DNA from: Silvimonas sp. JCM 19000
Lineage (GTDB): Bacteria; Pseudomonadota; Gammaproteobacteria; Burkholderiales; Chitinibacteraceae
NCBI GenBank assembly: GCA_001313065.1
Contig: BBFD01000242.1
Location: forward strand, 1-6,113
DNA length: 6,113 nt
Direction of reading: 5' to 3'
Shown here piece by piece: positions 1-6,113 of this stretch. The notes under the pieces were generated by a model. That model did no database searches and had not been told where the DNA came from. It saw nothing but the letters and a program-made list of their open reading frames with translations. Positions within the stretch are counted from its first letter, which is position 1. Each line of letters opens with the position of its first letter. The translations under genes were made by a program, and so were the position numbers.

Positions 1-1526
1 GGCGGCGCAGCCGCTCCGACTGCGCTGCGTTATCTGCTCGATTACGCCATCCATCACGAACAGGCCGACTGGAACGCCTGGCGCCCGCCGCGCCCGATGT
101 CAGCAGCGCTGAAACGCGCTTGCCGCTGCATCTGACCTTGTTGAAACAGCAGCGCGATGTGCTGGTTGCGTCGGCGCCAGAACGCCTGCCGGTGGTGTTG
201 CCGTCGGTGCGCATGGTGGTGGCCAATGTGGCGCGCGCGCTGGATATGCAAAGCGTGCTGGACGGCGTGCGCCCCGAAACAGACGCGCCCACCCTGCAAG
301 CCGATGCGCTGGTGGCCGCGATTACCCAGCTGCTGCAAAGCTGCACGCCCGGGGCCGCCGCTGCGGTGCCGGTGGCGGCGACGGTTGCCACGGAACGCTT
401 ACGCATCAACGCCGAGCAAGTGGACGAGGCGCTGGGTTTGCTCAGCGAATTGCTGATCACCCGCCATACCCTGCAAAGCACCATCAATGCGCAACAAATG
501 CAGCTGGCATTCACGGCGCCGATGCAGCAACTCGACCGGCAAATCGGCCAGTTGCTGAATGTGGTGCAAAAGATGCGGCTGGTGCCACTGGAACGCGTGT
601 TTGAGCGCTTGCCGCGACTGGTGCGCAGCCTGGAACGCAAGCTGGGCAAGCCGGTTGATTTTGAATTGAGCGGCGGCGAAGCCTTTGCCGACAAGGCGGT
701 GGTCGACGCCTTGCACGAGCCGCTGGTGCATTTGCTGCGCAACGCGCTGGATCATGGCATCGAAGACGCGGACGTACGCCGCGCTGCGGGCAAACCACCG
801 CAAGGGCGTTTGCGCGTGCACGCACAACAGCACGAAGAACGGGTGGTGCTGGAAATCAGCGATGACGGCGCTGGCATCGATCCGGCTAAAGTACGACAGC
901 GCGCCCGCACGCAAGGCTTGCTGGATGCCGAACGCGCCGAGCGCATCGACGATGAAGCGCTGTTGCAACTGGTGTTTGAACCCGGCTTCTCCACCTCGAC
1001 CGGCGTCTCGGAGATTTCCGGGCGCGGCGTGGGCATGGACGTGGTGCGGACCACGTTGCGGCAACTGGGCGGCGAAGTGCAGCTGGCCAGCACGCCGGGC
1101 GAAGGCACGCGGATTAATCTGAGCATGCCGGTCAGCATGATGTTGTCGCGCGTATTGCTGGTTAAAGCGGGCGGGCAACTGTTTGGCCTGCCGGTCAGCA
1201 GCCTGGTCGAATCGCTGCCGCTGGCGCGCACTACTCTGCAAAGCGTCAAGGGCGCGCAAACGCTGGTGTGGCGCCAGCAAATGTATGCCGTGTTCGATCT
1301 GGCCGGCTTGCTGCAACTGGTGTCGGGCGAGCGCGGCCGTGCCCTGCATATCACCACCGCGCCTGGCGATTTTGTCTTGCTGGTGGATCAGTTGCTGGAT
1401 ACGGTCGATGTACTGATCCGGCCGCTGGAAGGTGCCCTGGCCGGTTTGCCGCAATATGTAGGAACGGCGATGGCTGGCACCGGCGAAGTTTTTCTGGTTC
1501 TTAATCCGGCGGGGCTGGTGCGATGA
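1..1526 (+). CDS. cheA: Chemotaxis histidine kinase CheA, C-terminal part (5' truncated by window, one frameshift)
   Basis: CheA is the cytoplasmic kinase that autophosphorylates on a His in its Hpt domain and passes phosphate to CheY/CheB under control of chemoreceptors and CheW. The Hpt domain lies upstream of the window. From about base 390 the protein shows the dimerisation helices, then the ATPase with N-box HLLRNALDHGIE (729-764), G1 DDGAGID (861-881), F-box GFSTS (984-998) and G2 GRGVGMD (1020-1040). A CheW-like P5 domain runs from about 1134 to the stop. No receiver is fused at the end. Bases 1-70 read in frame 1 (LRYLLDYAIHHEQAD) and the rest in frame 3. One lost base near 69-71, for example GACCTGG read as GACTGG, joins them and gives 508 residues in the window. 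Bases about 70-390 encode a linker I do not recognise, not a clear P2 domain. Family assignment is secure; the pathway it serves is not known. Confidence 0.95.
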   Translation, partial: RRSRSDCAALSARLRHPSRTGRLERLAPAAPDVSSAETRLPLHLTLLKQQRDVLVASAPERLPVVLPSVRMVVANVARALDMQSVLDGVRPETDAPTLQADALVAAITQLLQSCTPGAAAAVPVAATVATERLRINAEQVDEALGLLSELLITRHTLQSTINAQQMQLAFTAPMQQLDRQIGQLLNVVQKMRLVPLERVFERLPRLVRSLERKLGKPVDFELSGGEAFADKAVVDALHEPLVHLLRNALDHGIEDADVRRAAGKPPQGRLRVHAQQHEERVVLEISDDGAGIDPAKVRQRARTQGLLDAERAERIDDEALLQLVFEPGFSTSTGVSEISGRGVGMDVVRTTLRQLGGEVQLASTPGEGTRINLSMPVSMMLSRVLLVKAGGQLFGLPVSSLVESLPLARTTLQSVKGAQTLVWRQQMYAVFDLAGLLQLVSGERGRALHITTAPGDFVLLVDQLLDTVDVLIRPLEGALAGLPQYVGTAMAGTGEVFLVLNPAGLVR

Positions 1527-1762
1527 GCGTACAAGTACAGGACGGTCGTATCACGCTGAGCGGCATTTGTCCGGTCGGCGACGCGCAGCCGCTATTGAAT
1601 GCCTTGCTGGAACACCCGGCCGCGCCGCTTGATTTGAGTGGCTGCCGCCATTTGCACGCCGCCTTGTGGCAGATCGTGCTATGCGCGGGCGCTCGGGTCG
1701 GCGGCGCACCGACAGACCCGTTTGTAACTATCGTGTGCAATAGCACGCTACGCGCAAGCTAA
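1523..1762 (+). CDS. Small STAS-like protein
   Basis: This gene encodes 79 residues. The ATG sits inside the cheA stop (ATGA, 1523-1526), so translation is probably coupled to cheA. The sequence has the rough layout of a STAS (anti-sigma-factor antagonist) domain: an N-terminal beta-rich stretch (VQVQDGRITLSGI), a helix, then a strand-turn-helix LDLSGCRHLHAALWQIVLCA. In classical STAS proteins the loop after the LDLSG strand carries a phosphorylated Ser or Thr in a D-S/T context; here the corresponding place reads HLHAAL, so that residue appears to be missing. The protein is also shorter than the usual 100 or so residues. It may be a binding module that docks on CheA or on an output protein rather than a phospho-switch. 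The position within a chemosensory operon is clear; the STAS label is a pattern judgement and could be wrong. Confidence 0.6.
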   Translation: MSVQVQDGRITLSGICPVGDAQPLLNALLEHPAAPLDLSGCRHLHAALWQIVLCAGARVGGAPTDPFVTIVCNSTLRAS

Positions 1763-1824
1763 AACAACAACGTAAAGCCATTACGGCAACACAGACACAA
1801 AACACAGACCTGGTAGCAACCAGC

Positions 1825-1831
1825 AAAGGGA
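1825..1831 (+). promoter_or_regulatory. Ribosome binding site of the CheY-like gene
   Basis: AAAGGGA lies 5 bases before the ATG at 1837 and is a good Shine-Dalgarno match. It supports that start over later in-frame codons. The 74-base gap before the gene (1763-1836) is A-rich and otherwise holds nothing convincing; I see no clear -35/-10 pair, so the gene probably shares the upstream transcript. Confidence 0.7.
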
Positions 1832-1836
1832 AAAGC

Positions 1837-2215
1837 ATGGCAAGCGACGTAAAAAACCGTCTTGATCGTGGACGACAGCTCCGTATCACGCATGATGGTG
1901 CAAAACCATATTTCGGATCAGATGCCGGACTGGCAATTTGTGCATGCCAGGTCCGGCGTTGATGCGCTGGAAAAAATTGAAGACGGTCACGCCTGATCTG
2001 GTTACGCTCGACCTGAACATGCCTGAGATGGATGGTCTGGAAGCCGCACAACGCATCGCCGAAGTGTGCCCGACCGCCAAAATCGCCATCGTAACCGCCA
2101 ATATCCAGGACAGCATGCGACGCAAACTGCAAGGCCTGGGCATCTTCTTTGTGGCGGTGGTCGAAAAAAACCCATCAACGAAGCAGGCGTCCGCAAAATT
2201 CTGTTCGGAATGTAA
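1837..2215 (+). CDS. Single-domain CheY-like response regulator, broken by homopolymer indels
   Basis: A stand-alone receiver domain of about 124 residues with no output domain, so it should signal by binding a partner when phosphorylated. After correction it starts MASDVKTVLIVDDSS and has the acidic pair Asp12/Asp13, the phosphoacceptor Asp58 in TLDLNMPEMDG, Thr86 in IAIVTAN, and the conserved Lys-Pro near the end (EKPINEAG). Three sites must be corrected: A6 at 1851-1856 (one A too many), A6 at 1971-1976 (one too many, restoring ALEKLKTVTPDL), and A7 at 2164-2170 (two too many, giving EKP, or one too few, giving EKKP). As printed, the ATG frame derails after about six codons. The stop is TAA at 2213-2215. 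The gene sits 5 bases before cheC, which makes it the obvious CheC substrate or partner; the phosphodonor could be CheA or the kinase at 2843. It need not be the motor-binding CheY. Confidence 0.88.
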
Positions 2216-2220
2216 ACGCC

Positions 2221-2839
2221 ATGAATATTGTGCTGACTGAACTGCAGAAAGAAACGCTTGAGGAGGTCTTCAACATCGGCATGGGCCGCGCCGCCGCGGC
2301 CTTGTCGACGCTGGTGAACGAAGAAGTCACGCTAAGCATTCCGTCCGTGCGCCTGATGCAACGCAAAGAAGCGGCATTGGTGCTGGGTGGGACTGGCCGC
2401 CGTGTCTGCAGCATTACCCAGGTACTGCGCGGCGAATTTGGCGCCGATGCCATCCTGATTTTTCCGGAAGAAAAAAAGCCTGCAACTGGTGCGGCTGATG
2501 TTGGGCGAATCGGTTGATCTGACCTTTGTGTCCGAAATCGAACGCGAAGCGCTGACGGAGGTGGGCAATATCATCCTGAATGCCTGCATCGGCACCATCA
2601 CCAATCTGCTGGAAGGCGAGTTTTCGATTTCGCTGCCGGTGTTCAAGCAGGGCGATTGTGTGGAAATCATGCAGGGCGCCAGCGATGAACAAGAACAAGT
2701 GGTCATGCTGCTGCATATCGATTTCTCGGTAGAGAAATACGAAATCAGCGGCCATGTGGCGTTCGTGCAGGATGTGCGTTCGTATCAGGGTTTTGTTGAA
2801 CGTATCGAACGCTTTATCCAGAAAGCCATGCGGAGCTAA
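2221..2839 (+). CDS. cheC: CheC-type CheY-P phosphatase, one homopolymer frameshift
   Basis: CheC proteins hydrolyse the acyl phosphate of CheY-P; in Bacillus and Thermotoga the activity is raised by binding CheD. The protein contains two copies of the family signature E-x2-N-x22-P. The first is EVFN near residue 15 with Pro in LSIP; the second is EVGN with Pro in SISLP. Having both makes it CheC-like rather than a single-site CheX. Corrected length is 205 residues, the same size as characterised CheC proteins. The frame breaks at A7 2471-2477: as printed the first half continues into EEKKPATG, while removing one A gives the family-like SLQLVRLMLGE and joins the second half, which ends at TAA 2837-2839. 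There is no FliY/FliN-type C-terminal domain. The gene follows the receiver gene by 5 bases with only a weak Shine-Dalgarno, which suggests coupled translation. No cheD is visible in the window. Confidence 0.92.
2832..2835 (+). promoter_or_regulatory. Ribosome binding site of the second histidine kinase
   Basis: GGAG lies 7 bases before the ATG at 2843, inside the last codons of cheC. It supports the ATG at 2843 as the start and ties translation of the kinase to cheC. Confidence 0.6.
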
Positions 2840-2842
2840 GGC

Positions 2843-4073
2843 ATGGATACTCAAGAGCAAATGGTGGAAATCGGCCCCTTATGTGAGCAAGTGCTGGTCA
2901 CGCTCAATCTGGGTGTGATTGTGGTCGACCAGGCGATGCAGGTACTGGAATGGAACGACTGGATGTCGCGCCATTCCGGCATCGAGCGCAAGACGGCGCT
3001 GAACAAGCCGGTGCTCGAGTTGTTTCCGGGCTTGAGCGGCACCCGGTTTGAGGCGGCCATCCAGCAAGCCTTGTTGCTGCATCAACCGGCAATACTGACC
3101 GGCTCGCTCAACCGCAACCCTTTGCCCTTGTATGGCAACCCGGCTGGCGCGCGGCATGACCGCATGCATCAGGCGATACAGATCCTGCCGTTGCGACACT
3201 CGTCCGGCCAGCATTTTTTGCGTGATCCAGGTCAGTGACGTCTCGGCCGCATTTGAACGCGAAGCCGCCTTGCGCCGCCAGGCCAGCCTGCTCAACGACA
3301 GCCTGCAAGCGCAATCGCGGCTGATGCATGAGCTGGAACAACATAACGATCTGCTCGATCTGCAAGTGCGCGAGCGCACCGCGCAACTGGAAGAGCTGGC
3401 GCGCCATTTGCAGGACGTGACCGAAGCCGAAAAATCGCAGCTGGCGCGGGAGCTGCACGATGAGTTGGGCTCGATCCTGACTGCCGCGCGCATCGACGTC
3501 AGTTGGTCGGCGCGCAAGCTGGGCGATAGCGTGCCGGAAATCCAGGACAAATTGCAGCGCGTGCTCAACAACCTGTCTGAAGCCATCCAGATGAAGCGCC
3601 GCATCATCGACGGCATGCGCCCGACCTTGCTGACGCAATTTGGCCTGGTCGAAGCGCTGGAATTTGCCGCTGGTGAGATGGCCGACGTCAATGGCTGGCA
3701 ACTCGGGCTTGATCTCGACGTCAAGGCGCAGCATCTGCCGGAAGATATCTCGCTGGCATTGTTCCGCGTGGCGCAAGAAGCGCTGACCAATGCCGCCAAA
3801 TACGCTCAGGCCACGCGCGTTGATTTGCTGTTGCAACTTGATCCGGAAGAAATCTGGTTTACCGTAGCCGATAACGGCATCGGCATGACCGAAGAAGCGC
3901 GCAATACGCCGCGCACGCACGGCATTCTGGGCATGCGCCAACGCATAGTGGCGCGTGGCGGCGACTTTGAATTGATCTCGGTGCCGGGCAAGGGCACGCG
4001 CGTTGAAGTGCGTTTGCCCTTGGGTCCGGGTGAAGGCGCCGCACCGGCGCCAACACCCGCTCCGCAACAATAA
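2843..4073 (+). CDS. PAS sensor histidine kinase, NarX/DegS/UhpB type (HisKA_3), one homopolymer frameshift
   Basis: Corrected length is 409 residues. I see no membrane segment, so this is a soluble sensor. Residues about 10-130 form a PAS domain (LNLGVIVVDQAMQVLEWN, later IQILPLRHSSGQHF). A long coiled coil follows (about 135-195). The HisKA_3 dimerisation domain has its phosphoacceptor His205 in RELHDELGS. The HATPase_c domain has Asn316 in ALTNAAKYA, G1 DNGIG at 3870-3884 and G2 HGILGMR near 3918-3938. The tail is rich in Pro and Ala (APAPTPAPQQ). The break is at T6 3214-3219: as printed the frame stops at 3238, but removing one T gives QHFCVIQVSDVSAAFERE and joins the halves. Kinases of this group normally pair with LuxR/NarL-type DNA-binding regulators. 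None is in the window, so its partner may lie elsewhere or be the CheY-like receiver at 1837. The ligand of the PAS domain cannot be told; I see no diagnostic cofactor residue. Confidence 0.92.
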
Positions 4074-4099
4074 GGCCCGCCGTGCGTGCCGGGCGGGCC
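4074..4099. terminator. GC-rich hairpin between convergent genes, probable bidirectional terminator
   Basis: GGCCCGCC (4074-4081) pairs perfectly with GGCGGGCC (4092-4099) around a 10-base loop. It starts directly after the kinase stop (4071-4073) and ends 6 bases before the helicase stop on the other strand (4106-4108). There is no long T run on either side (TATTACTT to the right; TTATTGTTG to the left when read leftward), so intrinsic termination may be weak or the hairpin may mainly protect the 3' ends. Confidence 0.7.
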
Positions 4100-4105
4100 C
4101 CGGTA

Positions 4106-6113
4106 TTACTTGCTGCGGTGGCGCAGATGTCCGCCGCGTTTATCACCCCGTTTGTCCCCAAAGCCGCCCTGACGCGGCTTGCCGTGCCCGTCGCGGCGTC
4201 GATGCGTGTTCTGCGCTTGCAGCAGATGATCGATTTTCTCTGAGGTGGATTGCATCAGCGATTGCGCCATCTCTCCACTCGGAAAAGTCTCGGGCATGCG
4301 GTAACCCAACCATGCATAGGCGGCATACAGCTTGCAGGTGTCTTCCAGATACTGCAGCTCGTTACGCCCACCCATGCCTTCCATGCGCAGCAACGGCGCT
4401 TGTTTGCGCGTGGCGCGGATGCGGGCCCAATCCTGCAAGGCGCGTTCCAGCATCGGTACCTTGGTCGAGATCGGACACAGGCTGAAGGCAAAGCGATCCG
4501 GCAACGACAGCGTCAGCGTATCCAGCCATTTGGCCTTTTTTTCCATTTGCTCGGTCAGGTTGGCGGGCAAAAAGAATTCGTCGTGCACGTTGATGTGCCG
4601 GGTAAACAGTTCCAGCAAGGCCTGCAGGCGCGTCTGGCCGCTGGCGTTGGCAATCTGCTGCAGATAATCAAGGTTGGGCGCAACAAAGAAGCCGGTGGCG
4701 GGCAAGGGTTCCAGCTTTTGCCGCAACAAGCTGCCGATCACTTTGTGCGTCTGCGCATCCAGGCCCGCGACAAAGCCGGCTTCATGCTCACCAAATCGCC
4801 CGGCGCGCCCGGCAATCTGCTTGGCCAGCGCCGCGCTGATGGTGCCCTCGGCGTAGATCCCACTTGTGCGACGTCGTAAAAAAATCACCCGGCGCGCTGG
4901 CGTATTCAGACCCATGCCGATGCGTCGGTACCCACCACGATGCGGGTCTCACCCGTGATAAACCGCTCCGCCTGCGCCTGGCGCACTTCCGGCGACAGAT
5001 TGCCGTAGATGGCCGATACCGGCATGCCCAGCGCCAGAACCTGATCGCGCCAGTTCAGCACATCACGCCGTGAAAACGCGATCAACACATCGCCCGGCTT
5101 CAGATTGCGCAAACTGCCCAGCGGCTGCGGGTCCATCTGCAACGGCGACATGCGTTCTTTGTGAATGACTTCGAGCGTGCCACCCACGCGCTTGACCAGC
5201 GCCTCAATGGCGGGCTGCGCTTCGGCCGCGCCCAACAGATAGACGATCTTCGCCGGCACGCCACACACGGCGGCCGTCCACGCGGCACCGCGATCGGGAT
5301 CATCCAGCAGCTGGATTTCATCGATCACCGCCACTTCGATCGGCTTGTTGGGGTTGAGCATCTCTACCGTGCTGGCCACGTGCGTGGCATCGGGATGCAG
5401 CTTGCGTTGCTCGCCGGTAATCAGGCTGACCGCCACGCCCGCATCTTGCAAACGGCGATAGTTTTCCAGTGCCAACAAACGCAAGGGGGCCAGATAGGCA
5501 CCGGTCTCGGCCTGGGCCAGATGTTCCATCGCGGCATGTGTCTTGCCGGAGTTGGTGGGGCCCAGCACGGCAATAAAGTGGCGCGACATGCTTTGCGCCA
5601 CCACAAAAGACTCGGGATACAAAGACAGATTGACCGCATCGCGCGTTTGCCGCGCCTGGCGGTCTTCGACACTGCTACCGGCCTGGTCTTCGATCCGCTC
5701 CAGCGCCAGCTTGCACCGCACGCGTGCCAGCTCGTAGCGACCTGCAAGGCGTTGAGCGCGCTGCCGGGGTCAAGCTCGGCCGATTGCGCAATCTTCAACA
5801 CGTTTTGCGCGCACTCGGTCAGTTGCGCTTCCAGTTTGGCCCGCGCCGCCGGATTCCAGCGCGCCTGCAGCAGCTCCAGCCGCGCCGAACTATCCATGCG
5901 CCGCCATTTGTTGGTCTTGGCAGATAGCCGTCGTCGGGCACCACGTGATACGGAATCACGCGCTTGTTGACGGTAATGTCGCCGTGTACTGAGACGGCGT
6001 AACTGTTGTCGCTGGTAATCAACGCCGCGCGCTGCTGCTGCAGATAAGCATTGAGCTGCGTGGTGGCGGAATCGGGGAGGGTGCCTTCGGTGTCGGAGGC
6101 GGGCGGGAGCGGG
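4106..6113 (-). CDS. SUV3-like superfamily 2 RNA helicase (5' truncated by window, several frameshifts)
   Basis: A DExH-type helicase related to mitochondrial SUV3, expected to unwind RNA using ATP in the cytoplasm. Seen in order: Walker A GPTNSGKT (5539-5562), motif Ia-like LAPLRLLALE, Walker B as DEIQ (5311-5322) followed by LLDDPDRGAAWT as in SUV3, motif IV-like LIAFSRRD, motif V GTDAIGMGLN once a lost base near 4921-4924 is restored, and motif VI QIAGRAGRFG (about 4793-4823). A roughly 200-residue C-terminal region follows, ending in a basic Gly/Arg/Lys tail (DKRGDKRGGHLRHRSK) likely to bind RNA. Further corrections are needed at 5919-5920 (restores YLPKTNKWRRMDS), 5741-5742 (restores GRYELARVRCKL), the A7 run 4878-4884, and 4856-4857. 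Together they restore VIFTTSHKWDGYAEG, where K-[FW]-D-G is typical of the family. With these, 669 residues are in the window and the start is beyond base 6113. Substrate and cellular role are not shown by the sequence. It appears unrelated to the convergent signalling operon. Confidence 0.93.

Noticed and set aside
399..1454. Long leftward open frame of 351 codons opposite cheA
   Set aside because: The product is a Gln/His/Arg-rich string with no domain pattern, typical of the antisense of a GC-rich gene. CheA on the other strand has all its motifs.
1771..1785. Small dyad CGTAA / TTACG in the gap before the CheY-like gene
   Set aside because: Five base pairs around a five-base loop is too little to call an operator or attenuator, and no other signal is nearby.
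1938..2240. A separate 100-codon protein starting MCMPGPALMRW within the response regulator gene
   Set aside because: Its centre is the receiver strand with TLDLNMPEMDG; both ends are off-frame readings created by the A-run indels at 1971-1976 and 2164-2170.
2879..4070. Two leftward open frames of 306 and 320 codons opposite the second kinase
   Set aside because: They are Ser/Arg/Cys-rich and Gln/Arg/His-rich shadows; the rightward strand holds the PAS, H-box and ATPase motifs.
4250..4879. Rightward open frame of 209 codons opposite the helicase C-terminal region
   Set aside because: The product is Gln/Arg/Gly-rich with no family features, while the leftward frame carries QIAGRAGRFG and a coherent C-terminal domain.
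5161..5970. Rightward open frame of 269 codons opposite the helicase
   Set aside because: It is antisense to Walker A and DEIQ coding sequence, crosses several of the helicase frame breaks, and has no recognisable motif.
1..6113. Reading the many frame breaks as natural gene decay
   Set aside because: All breaks are indels, none is a nonsense substitution, active-site residues are intact, and five different genes in two operons are hit at similar density. That fits technical error better, though it is not proven.

Overview
The window looks like a piece of a proteobacterial chromosome, most likely a betaproteobacterium. GC is high, codons favour CTG/GCG/CGC, and the protein families and their arrangement fit. 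The assignment to that class is an inference from style, not from a marker gene. I see no rRNA, tRNA, CRISPR array, insertion sequence or phage gene.

Bases 1-4073 read rightward and form a compact signalling operon. In order they encode: the C-terminal two thirds or so of a chemotaxis histidine kinase CheA (5' end outside the window); a 79-residue STAS-like protein whose ATG overlaps the cheA stop; a single-domain CheY-like response regulator; a CheC-type CheY-P phosphatase with both active-site signatures; and a PAS-containing histidine kinase of the NarX/DegS/UhpB type. Gaps are -4, 74, 5 and 3 bases. CheA presumably phosphorylates the CheY-like receiver and CheC removes the phosphate. The STAS-like protein and the second kinase are unusual companions and suggest a chemosensory pathway that controls something other than, or in addition to, flagellar rotation.

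Bases 4106-6113 read leftward and encode most of a SUV3-like superfamily 2 RNA helicase (5' end outside the window). It converges on the kinase gene across a 32-base gap that holds a strong GC-rich hairpin, a probable shared terminator.

The most striking feature is the number of reading-frame breaks. At least ten indels must be undone to read five of the six genes as intact family members; only the small STAS-like gene needs none. Six of them (1851-1856, 1971-1976, 2164-2170, 2471-2477, 3214-3219, 4878-4884) lie exactly at A/T runs of 6 or 7 bases. The others are losses of one or two bases in ordinary sequence (about 69-71, 4856-4857, 4921-4924, 5741-5742, 5919-5920). After correction every gene gives a continuous, motif-complete protein with no nonsense codon. 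This argues for read or assembly errors rather than gene decay, though slippage at the homopolymer runs cannot be excluded from sequence alone. Coordinates given for genes span the broken frames.
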